Assembly: GCA_027559495.1 (NCBI GenBank)
Contig: JAMXSV010000024.1
Span: 1,736,001 to 1,800,000, forward strand
Reading direction: 5' to 3'
DNA from: Aurifilum marmelostoma
Taxonomy: Eukaryota; Ascomycota; Sordariomycetes; Diaporthales; Cryphonectriaceae
DNA: 64,000 bases
Numbering within the stretch: position 1 is the first letter of the stretch; each line of letters begins with the position of its first letter. A program made the translations under genes and the position numbers. The notes under the pieces were generated by a model. It was not told where the DNA came from. It saw only the letters and a program-made list of their open reading frames with translations, and did not search any database. Below, piece by piece: positions 12,740 to 23,672 of the stretch.

Positions 12740-13346
12740 GAACAGTCTCGTCGCATTCTCAGAATGGCCCGAACGACGCGTCGGACATCTGGGCCGGACT
12801 GGGTGGTGGCCTCCTCGTCCGCGCACATCGTGTGTGCAGTCTTTTCGACCTCATGCACCTCGCGGCGGGTTTCCTGTGATACTGGCCCTCGTGCCTACCG
12901 AAGCATTTGGCCGGAAGGAACCTCTTCAGCGATGTATCCTAGTGAGGATATGCACAATAGGGCACGACATCTGCCCTGTTCTCGTGTTCAAGTAGCTGTG
13001 ATCATGGGCTGGGTCTGGGCGGGGTTCAGCTACCTTACGTAGGCACAAAAGCCCGCAATCATTTCTATGATCCAGAAGGCGGGAGGGGTCCTCTTTCGAG
13101 GTGAAGGGATTCGAGATCCTGGTCGATCGAGACACCGCCTACACCCAAAGCAGGATACCAGAGTGGGGAGAATCGAGGAAAGCAAGCGTGGTTCTCCATT
13201 CACGATGATACATACAGGGCCATGCGCCCATCTGGCCTTGGCGACGCAACATTCCTCGAAGTGCTTCTGCACGGAGGACGATGTATTTGAGGTTATGAAG
13301 AAGCCCAAGCTGATGGAGAAAATCGGGCAGAACAAGCGAGAATAGC
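12740..13346 (+). other. Possible coding remnants, product unknown
   Basis: Plus-strand pieces have coding-like character but switch frames. One is LGGGLLVRAHRVCSLFDLMH near 12800. Another is an open frame from about 13064 ending in CTEDDVFEVMKKPKLMEK and a TAG at 13344. A competing frame reads FEVKGFEILVDRDTAYTQ near 13100. No single gene model holds together. It could be the 3' part of the broken locus upstream, a separate decayed gene, or chance. The 3' end lies about 105 bases from the TIM21 stop, in convergent orientation. Confidence 0.25.
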
Positions 13347-13450
13347 ACAGGTATGTCGGTATATTGCGCTAATTGGACGCCATGCTATTGATGAGAGCCA
13401 TCCTGCCGTGTAAGTGCTCGCATAGTTCGGACTCCACGCGTGTCGCGATT

Positions 13451-14397
13451 TTAGCTCCACTTGATGCCAAAGAGTTTGGTGCCTTTTCCTCCCCCGCCTT
13501 GCTGAGAGTTGGCACTGGCGTTCTCGAGGTAAATCCTCTGCTGGCCCTTGATATCGATGTAAAAGTACTTGTACTCGTACTCGCTGTGACCAGCGTATTT
13601 GATCAGGTGAATATGCACTGACCCCCTGTTGAGCGGGCCCTCGACCTGTTGATGCCCATCAGCTTCTGCCCCGAGTACTCACTGTCCCAAAAGGTCCACA
13701 AGACTCACATAGAACTGCATCATGAGATGGTGGTTGCCTTGCTGATCAGTTCTCTCTGTGGAACTGCTTCTGGTCAGCACACAAGAGCGTCTGTCGGCGA
13801 GAGGGGGTTTGTTGTGTTGGATCAAACATACGAGATCGGCCGGGCCCTCCTCCACTTATTATATGTCTCTTCGCCATGAGCCGTGATCTTCTTGCTGTCT
13901 CCGAGGAGCTCCAGACACCGATAGTCATTCTTGATCCGGTTCACAGCGCGGTTGAAATATGTGACCTTGCTCTCAGTGCTAAACACCTCGGTCCACAGAA
14001 AATATCCCACGCCGCCCTGATTTTTCATTCTCGTCAGCACCGATACAATGAAAGTTGGCCAAGAAGGAAGCCTCCACAAGGAAACCAACAACCAAGAAAA
14101 AGGCTGGCATACCGTGAGAACCACACCGACAATGATGAAACCAAAGTTGAATGTCTGCTGGGCTGCCCGTGCGGTCTTCTCAGCCCCCGACAGGTCAGTC
14201 CAGGGAACATGGCCGTCATCGTTGAAGGGTGTCACTGCACGGCGTTTTGAGCTGGCTGATGACGACGGCCCTGAGCTTGAGCCTCCTGCGCTGGCATAGC
14301 TTCTTCTTTGGAACAGGTGAGCAGCGACCAGGTGAGGATGACAACTGGTGAGTGTTTTGGCCGGCCGCAGGGCTGACATGGGCAAGACTGATCTCAT
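13451..14397 (-). CDS. TIM21: Mitochondrial import inner membrane translocase subunit Tim21
   Basis: Tim21 of the TIM23 presequence translocase: an inner-membrane protein whose intermembrane-space domain contacts Tom22 and links TIM23 to respiratory complexes. Exons (minus strand): 14397-14113, 14016-13832, 13769-13709, 13645-13451; introns 96, 62 and 63 nt; 241 aa. The N-terminus is rich in R, S and A with few acidic residues, as expected of a presequence. One membrane segment around FIIVGVVLTGGVGYFLW is split by the first intron. Family signatures follow: TEVFSTESKVTYFNRAV, GEETYNKWRRARPI, MMQFYVEGPLNRG and YEYKYFYIDIKGQQRIYLE. The first intron is frame-neutral, so an unspliced reading also stays open. 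I chose the ATG at 14397; the frame is open upstream to 14463 but without another ATG. It diverges from GLO3. Confidence 0.93.
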
Positions 14398-14991
14398 CCT
14401 GGCGGCTGCGACATATCTCAATCGCTCAGCAGCTATTCGGCGGAAAGAGTGTCTGATTGACACCAGGAGGAGTGAGATAACTCGCGGGCGATGAGAGAAA
14501 AGTTGTTGACGACAAGATTATCGACGCTTTGAATTTTTCTGAACCTCGGATCAAGGAAGGGTTGAGTGCTCCTGCTGTTTCTTGCTGCTGCTCTTTCCTC
14601 TTCCTGATATTCGGTTTAGTGTGGAGATCAGGTGCTAGCCTCATCCTGGCTTAGTCAGATTGCTTAAAGACACCGCGGCCACAGAAGGGAGAGCCTCCTC
14701 CTTGGCGACGGGCTCAAGGGCGGGTCTCGGGTTCGACTTCACTTTCGCTGTCTAGAATTCATTCGTCGCGCTGTCCGTTTCCACTGCAAGTATCCGGTGT
14801 GTCGGCCCCCCTTAACTCCTGCACACACACGCAGACACACACACGCACACATTTTACGCCTCTGCAGACCGCACACGGCACCAGTCGATACCTACTCTCC
14901 ACCAGTATCTCGAGCTGTCCGCAATTTGTTGCTACCCTCCCACCTCCTAATCCAATAAACCCAGGAGCTTGTGGCCGCCCACGCCTTCAAG
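14398..14991. promoter_or_regulatory. Divergent promoter region TIM21 / GLO3
   Basis: About 590 bases between two genes transcribed away from each other, so both promoters must lie here. The GLO3 side holds a short CA-rich stretch near 14820 and a pyrimidine-rich leader. I cannot point to specific factor sites with confidence. Confidence 0.6.
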
Positions 14992-16772
14992 ATGAGTGCC
15001 ACGCTCGCCTCCAAGCAGCAGTCGCTGAAGATCTTCGAGAAGTTGAAGACCAAGCCTGCAAACAAGGTCGGTACAATGCACAGCACGGCGCGCAGGAACA
15101 GTCATCTGCACAGCTTCCACTCAGGGGTTCTGTCTATCTTTCATCATCACTGACAATACTTGCCCTCGGCAGATCTGTTTCGACTGTGGCCAGAAGAATC
15201 CAACGTGGACCTCGGTGCCCTTCGGCATCTACCTCTGTCTCGACTGCTCCTCCAATCATCGAAACCTCGGCGTCCACATCTCCTTTGTCAGATCGACCAA
15301 CCTTGACCGTAAGTGACTGATGCGCAGAATACACGGGTACACCGAACTCGGGGCTGATGGCATAATCCTATCATGAAGAGTGGCAATGGGACCAGCTCCG
15401 TATCATGAAGGTTGGCGGTAACGAGTCCGCCACCAAATTCTTCCAGTCCAACGGGGGCACCGCTGCCCTCAACAGCAAAGATCCCAAGACCAAGTACCAG
15501 TCCAGCGCCGCGACCAAGTACAAGGACGAGCTCAAGAGACGGGCCGCTAAGGACGCCCAGGAGTACGTTTATATCGATGCGCCGGGACCGGCCCTCCTCA
15601 CACGCATCCTCTTACTGACTCGAGGGCTTTGCAGGTACCCGACTGAGGTCGTCATCACCGATGGCGAGGCTGCCGATGGCACATCCACCCCGGCTGGAGA
15701 GCCCGAGGACGACTTCTTCTCGTCCTGGGATAAGCCCGCCATTAAGAAGCCCACCCCCCCCTGTATCCCGAACCGCAACCCCACCGGTGATCAGCCGCAC
15801 TGCGTCTCCCTTCCTCAAGGCCGGTGGAGAGAATGGCGGCCCACGTGCCACTTCTCCCGCATCTGGCGAACCACCAAAGCCTGCCGCTGGTCGCATAACG
15901 CACTCGTCCGCACTCAAGAAGACGGCGACCGGAACTAAGAAGACGAGCGTCCTGGGCGCGAAGAAGGCCGGAAGCAAGCTGGGAGCAAAGAAGGTCGTCG
16001 CAGCTGCCGACATCGATTTTGATGAGGCGGAGAAGAAGGCAAAGGAGGAGGCGGAGCGCATCGAGAAGCTGGGCTACAACCCCGACGAGGAGGAGGCAGA
16101 GGCCAAGAAGGCGGCTGCCGAGTCCACCAGCAGCATTGTCTCTCCCACCCCCGTCAGCCCGCCGCGCGGAGGCTACGGTTCTGCATCTCACACGCGGGAG
16201 AAGTCTGCTTCGGAGGTGGAGAGACTGGGCATGGGTATGGGCCGACTAGGTTTCGGTCAGATTGGCGCCAACAAGGCTGCGGCGGCCAAGAAGCAGACTG
16301 GGACCGGTGGCTTTGGATCTGTTGGGCCGATCAAGGCTGCCCCCGAGACTGGTGCGTTCTTCTCGTCACTTCTACTAATGCCCTGGACGGAAAACGAATA
16401 TGGTATGGGATTACTGACCTTCCACTCCTGGTGACAGACGAGGAGAAATATGCACGAAGCAAGTTCGGCAACCAGAAGAGCATCTCATCCGACGAGTTCT
16501 TTGGCAAGGGCTCATACGATCCGAACGCGCAGGCCGAGGCCAAGACGCGCCTGCAAGGTTTCGAGGGCGCCTCGGCCATCTCGTCCAATGCCTACTTCGG
16601 ACGCCCCGAGGAGGAGCAGCCAGAGGAGTACGGCGACCTCGAGAGCGCGGCCAAGGACTTTATCCGCAAGTTTGGCATCACGGCCGGCGACGACCTGGAG
16701 AACCTACAACAAGTCCTCGGCGACGGCGCCAGCAAGCTGCAGGGCGCCATCCGAAGCTATCTGGGCAGCTGA
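14992..16772 (+). CDS. GLO3: ARF GTPase-activating protein, GLO3 type (homopolymer frameshift)
   Basis: ArfGAP that promotes GTP hydrolysis on Arf1 during COPI vesicle cycling at the Golgi. Exons: 14992-15066, 15173-15308, 15379-15562, 15635-16351, 16438-16772. The N-terminal ArfGAP domain has the zinc finger CFDCGQKNPTW...CLDCSSNHR (CX2CX16CX2C) and the catalytic Arg in the fungal GVHISFVRSTNLD block. A basic, Ala-rich, coiled-coil-prone middle follows. The C-terminus has Glo3-type repeats (KSISSDEFFGKGSYD, SAISSNAYFGR). The frame breaks in a C8 run at 15754-15761: seven C restore one 481-aa frame across PPVSRTATPPVISRTASPF. I therefore read it as one gene with a probable one-base error. The first donor is a weak GTCGGT. 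It converges with the nitronate monooxygenase gene. Confidence 0.92.
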
Positions 16773-17482
16773 GCGATTGCGACAACAACGCTCACCCACC
16801 CACCCACCCACACTTACACACAAACACACACACACAAACACCTTGCATTGAACCAAAAACCAAAACGAAAGAAAAAAAAATTATCTTGCTTGACTCCTTA
16901 ATGCGGTGGTGGGCGGCGGGCACAGGCTGTGAGGATATAAGCATGGGCGAATCTGTGGGTGAAGTGGATATGGGGGTACGACAGGGAAGCCCGGGGGGGG
17001 GGGGGTTGTCAGCCCAGCTCATTGTACGGCGCGCAAAAGAAAAAAAAGACACACAAAACACAACAGTTGTCGGTCTTGATGTAGTTACGATGAGACGTGG
17101 CGCTAGATTGGCTACTATTAGACAAGTCGCGTCGGGCAGGGCAACTTGGTTGGTATCGATGATTATCGACTTTGGTACATTATGAATTTTTTTTTTCTCT
17201 CCTTGAAACAGTAATGGCAGTATATTCATCATCATCCAAAAGGCTATATATGGTAGAATCATGCCTTGTGTCCCAATATAACGCCTCTCGTGTCGTAACT
17301 CTATCAAAAGAGCCACCGGGTCTCATGCAGCAACTCTCAAGCAGCAGCATCTGAAGTCGAAAGGCACCGCCACCACCTGTATCAGGTCGACATGTACAAA
17401 AAAAAAAAAAGATGACAAAGAAAATAAATAAAGAAGTCATTGCAAGGCTCTTTTTGAATATTTTCACATGTCACGTCAGGAT
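16773..17482. other. Convergent intergenic region
   Basis: Shared 3' flank of GLO3 (+) and the nitronate monooxygenase gene (-). It contains an imperfect CCCA/CA repeat at about 16795-16840, a G11 run near 16996 and a poly-A run at 17399-17410. I see no gene in it. Confidence 0.6.
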
Positions 17483-18751
17483 CTACAGCTTGGCCGAGGT
17501 CTTGACCAGCTGGGCGCCCCTCTGCAACGAGGCAGCAGCATCGTCCACAAACTCGTCCACGATGGCCTTTGCGCTCTTCTTCTCGTTGCAGACGGCAGCG
17601 GCGGCGCCCATCAGGAAGGGGCGGAACTGGTCCATGAGCTCGTCAATGTCGACCTCGCCGTTCGCGGCGGCGGCGCCGGCGGCGACCTCCATGCCCTTGG
17701 GGGGCTGGGTCATCTCGCCGCTCATGACCTTGTCGAGGTCGGCCTCGTAGGGCAGGATGCCCCTGGAGGTGAGGTCCCTGATCTCGTCCTGGCGGTCCGT
17801 CTCCCAGCTGACGATGTAGGGGTTCTTGCGGACGCGCAGGGGGCGGCCGGTGAAGATGAGGGTGCGCATGGTGTCGTCGAAGCCGGCGGTGCGGACGGCC
17901 TCCTTGTGGGAGTCCGGGGCGCCGGCCTCGTCGGACAGGACGAAGCGGGTGCCGACCCAGACGGCGGAGGCGCCCATCATCAGGCTGGCGGCGAGCAGGT
18001 TGCCGTTGTGGATGCCGCCCGCGGCGACGACCTGGACGGGCTGGCCGGTCAGGGGGCTCTTGTGGCCGCGGACGGCGTCGACGACGGCGGGGATCAGGAC
18101 GGTGGTGGGGACGTCGCCGGTGTGGCCGCCGCCCTCGCCGCCCTGGGCGCAGATGATGTCGCAGCCGAGGTCGAGGCACTTCTTGACGTGCTTGGGGTGG
18201 CCGATCATGTTCATGTACAGGATGCCGTTCTTGTGCAGCCTGTCGACGACGTGGCGCGGGGGCACGCCGACGGCGCTGACGAACAGGCTGGCCTTCTCCT
18301 CGATGACGATGTCGATCAGCTGGTCCAGCTTGCCCTTTGTGTAGTCGTAGTTGGTCTTGCGGGCGCTGCCGCCGACCTGGGGCAGCAGCAGGTCGACGCC
18401 GAAGGGGGCGCTCTTGTCGGCCAGGTAGGACTTGAGCTCCGAGATCTGGTCGCGGAGCATGTCCGGGGTGTAGTTGACGCCGCCGATGACGCCGAGGCCG
18501 CCTGCATTGGTCACGGCTGCTGCGAGCTTGGGGCCCGCGGCCACGTTCATGCCGGCGAGGAGGACCGGGTGGTTGATCTTGAAGAGATCGGTGATGGGGG
18601 TGCGGATCTTCTCTGGTGGTTGGGGAAAGAAAAAGCGTCCGTCAGTGGGTTTCCTTGACAGCTTGACAGCAGGAGAAAGAGGAGGAGGAGGAGAGGGGAT
18701 GTGTGTGGGCAGGGTGAGGGGGGCAGCAGGTAACTTACGTGGTGAGGCCAT
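17483..18751 (-). CDS. Nitronate monooxygenase (2-nitropropane dioxygenase family)
   Basis: FMN-dependent TIM-barrel enzyme; characterised members oxidise alkyl nitronates such as propionate-3-nitronate, giving a carbonyl compound and nitrite. Two exons: a 13-nt coding exon 18751-18739 (MASP and one base) and 18612-17483, separated by a 126-nt intron with a clean GTAAGT donor; 380 aa. The intron is frame-neutral, so an unspliced reading also looks open and would add 42 Pro/Ser-rich residues. Motifs: HPVLLAGMNVAAGPKLAAAV near the N-terminus, AGGLGVIGG, CAQGGEGGGHTGD, VVAAGGIHNG and ASAVWVGTRFV (phosphate-binding region of FMN). The C-terminal 60 residues form a small acidic helical tail. There is no signal peptide, so it is probably cytosolic. 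It diverges from FOL1 and is not in a visible cluster. The true substrate is unknown. Confidence 0.92.
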   Translation of the reverse strand: MASPRKLPAAPLTLPTHIPSPPPPLSPAVKLSRKPTDGRFFFPQPPEKIRTPITDLFKINHPVLLAGMNVAAGPKLAAAVTNAGGLGVIGGVNYTPDMLRDQISELKSYLADKSAPFGVDLLLPQVGGSARKTNYDYTKGKLDQLIDIVIEEKASLFVSAVGVPPRHVVDRLHKNGILYMNMIGHPKHVKKCLDLGCDIICAQGGEGGGHTGDVPTTVLIPAVVDAVRGHKSPLTGQPVQVVAAGGIHNGNLLAASLMMGASAVWVGTRFVLSDEAGAPDSHKEAVRTAGFDDTMRTLIFTGRPLRVRKNPYIVSWETDRQDEIRDLTSRGILPYEADLDKVMSGEMTQPPKGMEVAAGAAAANGEVDIDELMDQFRPFLMGAAAAVCNEKKSAKAIVDEFVDDAAASLQRGAQLVKTSAKL

Positions 18752-19582
18752 CTTGGAAATGGTGGTGCTGGTTGTTGATTTGCAGGAAGACGATGGCGAT
18801 TGAAGCAATTATTCTCAGAGACTGCAGCTAGGATATTATGGAAGAGAAGAAGAACAATAAGAAGAACAGACAGGACAAGGTGTCACCTCTCTCTCTCTCT
18901 TTGTTTTCAAGCAGACAGGAGAAAGAAAAAGGGAATCCGGGGAAGGTTGGGGATGGAGTCTCTCTTGGGTCACTAGCACAACACACACTCACACACATGC
19001 AGGCGGGACACGCCAAAAGTGTGGGGAGCGAGCCGAGGCATTCGGCGGATCGACGTTACTACGTAGCTGGATTAGTGGTGTGGGCCACTGGCCATGTACC
19101 CTGGAGCGCTGCATCAGTGCGGCGGCATTCTTTCCCCAACACCTGCTACACTTGTCCCGCTGTTCAGGGCCGTGGTCAGGTTCCCTGGATGACATGCCGA
19201 GGTAACAGCAGGTCACGCTGCTGCCAGGGGGGGCCTAAAGATATTCCGTAGTGAGTACATGACCACCCTCCATGCAGGTATGTTAGGATCATGTGCAAGA
19301 GAGTATGTGTCTTCCTCTCATCCACTTCATTTCAGATACTTCCCTGCAATATCGTTTCTTCTCTCTCACCAAAACTGTTCAAGTACTGGCGGTGATGGGG
19401 CGACCACAGCAGTCGGTCTTCAGGCCGCCCGAGCCCCGCTAATACCCGCTCTTATCTATGGGGAAGTTAGCGGCCTGCCCCGTACTCTCAGGGCCTCAGG
19501 GCTTCAGTAGCTTCGACCAGGTCCCACTGAAGCAGAGGGAGAGAACTGTTCAACATGGAGCCTACCCGAAAAAAAATCGCCC

Positions 19583-19619
<37 letters not shown>

Positions 19620-19779
19620 CCTGGGCTGACCCTATTGGACCCTGACAAGCCTAGACTACCACAGTAAACGTCTAGCCTCAATGGAGTAATTTTTAATTTT
19701 TTTTAACTTCTTCTTTCTGTCTTCTGATATATGGATTCACTTTTGATTTTTTCTTTCTGGTTTGCATCACGAAGTAGCA
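18752..19779. promoter_or_regulatory. Divergent promoter region nitronate monooxygenase / FOL1
   Basis: About 1 kb between divergent genes. It holds (CT)n at 18889-18902 and (GA)n at 19588-19612, typical purine/pyrimidine promoter tracts of filamentous fungi. No gene is seen. Individual binding sites cannot be assigned from sequence alone. Confidence 0.55.
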
Positions 19780-21721
19780 ATGAGGAGTAGTCATCTCCTC
19801 TCACAGCATTTATTCATCTCCAGATCCCTTCACCATGCAGCTGCAAGACCAGCAAAGCTCCAGACTCGGCTCCCAGGCAATGCGGCGGTAGTCATCCACC
19901 CCAGAAAATCCTTCTCGTCAGGTCCTGATCCGCCTCGGCGACTTTCCCAGGCAAAGCAAGACGACTCAGAAAAAAAATCATTCACCCGATACACTTTTCC
20001 CAAGCAGATTCGTATCGAGAGGGCTAGCGACATGGCTGCTGCTGATGGGGACAGACCGCAGCGGGCGACCAGGACGAGGACGGCGTATATCGCCCTGGGG
20101 AGCAACCTTGGTGACCGGATCGCCGAGATTGAGCGGGCGTGCCGTGAGATGGACGCGAGGGGGATCAGGGTGAAGAGGACGAGTAGCCTGTGGGAGACGG
20201 AGCCCATGTACTATGCTGATCAGGACCGCTTCGTCAATGGGGCTTGTGAGGTAAGCAAAAAGATGAAAAAAAAAAAAAAAAAAGAAAAAAAAATCCGGAA
20301 TCTCGGGCCTCTCGTCTCATCCAGCTGGTAAATGCTCAGGATTGGCTCACACAGAACAGGTAGAGACGACGCTGGAGCCTCTCGCATTGTTGGATCAGCT
20401 TCAGGAGATCGAGAGACTTATGGGGCGGAAGAAGCTCATCGACAAGGGGCCACGAAATATTGATCTCGATATACTGCTCTACGAGGATGAGACCGTCGAG
20501 CATGAGAGGCTCAAGATCCCACATGCTGGCCTCCTAGAGAGGGAATTTGTCCTTCGTCCCCTTGCAGAGTGAGTGAGAGCCTATTCGATATTAGAAGTTG
20601 TGTGTGTGTTTGTGTGTGTGGGCGTGTGTCAGAGAGAAGTTGATGGACTCACATGAGATAGACTCATCCCGACCAAGGCCATCTTCCCAAAGAACCCTTG
20701 GAAGTTTACCCAGGACTACCTCAACGAGCTCCTCCCCTCACACCCACCACTCACAACCCTGGCTCCGCTATCACCCTCACAACCACCCCTTCAGGCCCTG
20801 AAACCCACCCGCAGGACTCATGTCATGGCCATCCTGAACATGACCCCCGACTCCTTCTCCGACGGCGGCATCCACGCAGCATCCTCCTCTCTCGCAGACA
20901 CCATTCGCGACCTGATCGCCTCCGGCGCGACCATGATCGACGTCGGCGGCCAGTCGACGGCGCCCAACCGCCCGGAGGTCTCTGTGGACGAGGAGCTCGG
21001 CCGCGTGCTACCGGCCATCAAGCTCATCCGTGCCCAGTCAGGGGCCGGGAGGGATGTCCTGGTCAGCGTCGACACGTACCGCGCGTCTGTGGCCGAGGCT
21101 GCAGTCCAGGCCGGCGCGGATATCATCAACGACGTCTCGGCCGGTGCCATGGACCCCGAGATGCTGCCCACCATGGCGAGGCTGGGCAAGACGGTGTGCC
21201 TGATGCACATGCGCGGCACGCCGGCCACGATGAGCAGCCTGAACGACTACAGTACCAGCTCCTCCTCCAGCTCGAGCGACAACGACGAGCCCGGGAGCGC
21301 CACGGCTGCGGGGCAGGACGGCGACGGCGACGACAGCAGCGACGCCCTCGTCCCCGCCATAGCCAGAGAGCTCCTCGAGCGCGTCGCGGCCGCCGAGGCG
21401 GCAGGGGTGCGCCGCTGGCGCATCATCCTCGACCCGGGGCTGGGCTTCGCCAAGGTGGGCGCGCAGAACCTCACCATCCTGCGGCGGCTGCGCGAGCTCA
21501 GGGAGTGGCCCGGCCTGCAGGGCCTGCCCTGGCTGGTCGGGTCCAGCAGGAAGAGCTTCATCGGCAAGGTGACGGGCGTGGCGAGGCCGGCCGAGAGGAT
21601 CTGGGGCACCGCGGCCACCGTCTCTGCGGCGGTCGAGGGGGGTGCCGATGTGGTGCGGGTGCATGATGTCAAGGAGATGGCGCAGGTTGTCAAGATGAGC
21701 GACGCCATCTGGAGGTATTGA
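19780..21721 (+). CDS. FOL1: Bifunctional HPPK-dihydropteroate synthase
   Basis: Folate biosynthesis: pyrophosphorylation of 6-hydroxymethyl-dihydropterin, then condensation with p-aminobenzoate to dihydropteroate. Exons 19780-20250, 20360-20568, 20662-21721; 579 aa. Residues 1-85 are rich in R, S and H without early acidic residues and include RKSFSSG, like a mitochondrial presequence; a second in-frame ATG at 20032 would remove it. HPPK domain: ALGSNLGDR, SSLWETEPMYY, KGPRNIDLDILLY. DHPS domain: ILNMTPDSFSDGG, DVGGQSTAPNRPE, VSVDTYRASVA, IINDVSAG, CLMHMRGTP, ILDPGLGFAK, WLVGSSRKSFIGKV. A Ser/Asp-rich insert of about 35 residues follows the MHMRGTP motif. There is no dihydroneopterin aldolase domain in front, unlike trifunctional yeast Fol1, so that step must be encoded elsewhere. 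Confidence 0.94.
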
Positions 21722-23672
21722 GAAGAGAACAGGAAAAGGGAAAAAAGACAGAACCAGTAGGAGGCAGCAGGCGCAATCCGTGGACAAGTTGACCGGGCTG
21801 GTAAAGGCGCAGGTTGTCAACAGCAATATTGCCGCACGGTAGTGGCAGTGATGTGTTGATGTTGTCGTTCGACACTAGGCATGCTTCATCAATTCACATG
21901 CATAGACATAAATACACACAAAAACAAGTCAAAGACCTGTGCTTTCAATCTTTGGAAAGTCAAGACTTGAAGCCACAGTCTGGACACAATAACCACTTGA
22001 AAGACTCAAGGTTGTCCTGCCCTCAACGAGAAGAAGCCTGAAAACCGCCTGACTTGATATAAAATTGATAATTGGCCTTCTGGACGTATAGGAAGGAGGA
22101 AGGAAGAAGAAAAGGCCAAGATTTGTTTCCTGTCTCCCCCTCCTGTCTTCAAGTATCGTACGACGGGGGATTGCGGGGGGAAGCCCACTGTGGCGGCTGG
22201 TGCTGCTGCAGCTGCAGAGGGAGGCATACTACGCTGTCTGCGCTTAGAGGTGCTGCCCAGGTGGATTCGAGACAGTGACGAGAGGTGTCAGAGCCCATGA
22301 GAAAGGAGATTTTCTTTTTCTTTTTTTCTCTTTCCCAAGGTGGCTGGCTACTTTTGTCTACAGTACGATGCAGAGCTGAGGAGACACGCAGGAAAGAGAA
22401 TTGTCAGCTTTTGTACAAGTTATGCATCGGCCATTCCCTTCATCTTCCTAAGAGGCTGCCTGCCAGGGAGAAATTCAAGCTTGCGACGACGACTGTATCA
22501 TCTTCTGAAAAGTGTTGATTCCTTCGCGGCATTTCACCTGCTTGAGCAAGGTCAGGTCCCGCCGTGGCCTGTTGGGGGGGGGGGGGGGGGGGGACTGTAG
22601 CCAATCTAGGACCTGCAGAGGGACTGCTGATGTGTCAAAAGCACTGCTGCCCTTGTAAATCTTCCAGGCTGTGCAAAACAAGCCCATTTGACATCCATCT
22701 GGGGTTTGATTGGATCATGCACAAATCGATGTGTAGCAAAGAGTGTAGGCAACAAGCATGGCCTCAGTGATTCTTGAAATCATGTGTGAGATTTAGTGCT
22801 ATGGACAGTAGTAGTATTGAGTTATGATTGATTGATCAAGTCATCTGATGGTGCCTTGGATCGACCTTATACATCTCTTTTTTAAAAAAGAAAAAGAAAT
22901 ATTTGATGCTACACAATAGCTAAGTGAGTAAAGAAATGATGGGTGAGTTGAGGAATGTGTGACAAGGGCCTCTGCACTCGTCACTGCCCTCCACAGAGGT
23001 GGGGCCAAGCAGCACCTTCTCACATGTGGATTAGTCATCAACGTCACTTACCCTTCTGATGATTCACTGAGGAAGTAGCATTTCACCTTGAGAGCCTACA
23101 CGCTGAAGCTCATCCACACCAGCGACTCACGTTATTTTTTCAGGACGCGGACTCACACACGCCACACACGCTCATTTTCCACCCCCTCCATCTCAACAGA
23201 GACTCATCAGATCTTCATATCTGATGACCCTGCTATCAAGGTCTTTGAAATTACAGTCTTGATGGTATAAGCTGTTGGTGCAGAGGTCAAGTCTTTCTTT
23301 TGTTTCGGGCAATCTCATCCGACAGGATCCTTCCAGACCTCTCCAGACTGTATCCATCTACATAATACAGTATGTTTCTCCTTCATCAATGCCAGATATG
23401 ACTTGGTCAATATTGTCTACTCAGAAGAGTAGACATCTACTTTCTTTTTTTTCTCTTCATCCCCACCACAGCTGTCCTTTATCTCTGCAGACAAAATTTT
23501 AGCTTTTCGTCCATCATTACGCCCATCAATTTCCCCTCCCTGAACAACCCCTTCCCCCCCCCCCAAAAAAAAGGACAACATAAGTACTAATGCAACATCA
23601 CGACACATAGATTTACCACCACTTATACACACCACAGCCACAACCACAGCCAAAAAGGCTTCTATCGAGACA
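21722..23672. other. Intergenic, no supported gene
   Basis: About 1.95 kb between FOL1 and the BTB-bromodomain gene. It includes a G20 run at 22574-22593 and pyrimidine-rich leader sequence before 23673. No frame shows family motifs or coding character. Confidence 0.55.
22574..22593 (+). repeat. Poly-G tract of about 20
   Basis: An uninterrupted G run able to form G-quadruplexes, and a place where run length is likely to be mis-assembled. Confidence 0.8.

Noticed and set aside
15763..15794. GT-AG interval after the C8 run in GLO3 as an intron
   Set aside because: Only 32 nt, and splicing leads into a frame that lacks the evident VSRTATPP/VISRTASP continuation.
17468..18658. A 396-codon plus-strand open frame across the nitronate monooxygenase gene (17468-18658)
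   Set aside because: It is the antisense shadow of a GC-rich gene; its Gly/Ala/Val/Asp-rich content is an artefact of codon bias and the minus strand carries all family motifs.
17483..21721. Nitronate monooxygenase and FOL1 as part of a metabolic cluster
   Set aside because: Divergent neighbours with unrelated chemistry and no shared tailoring or regulator gene.
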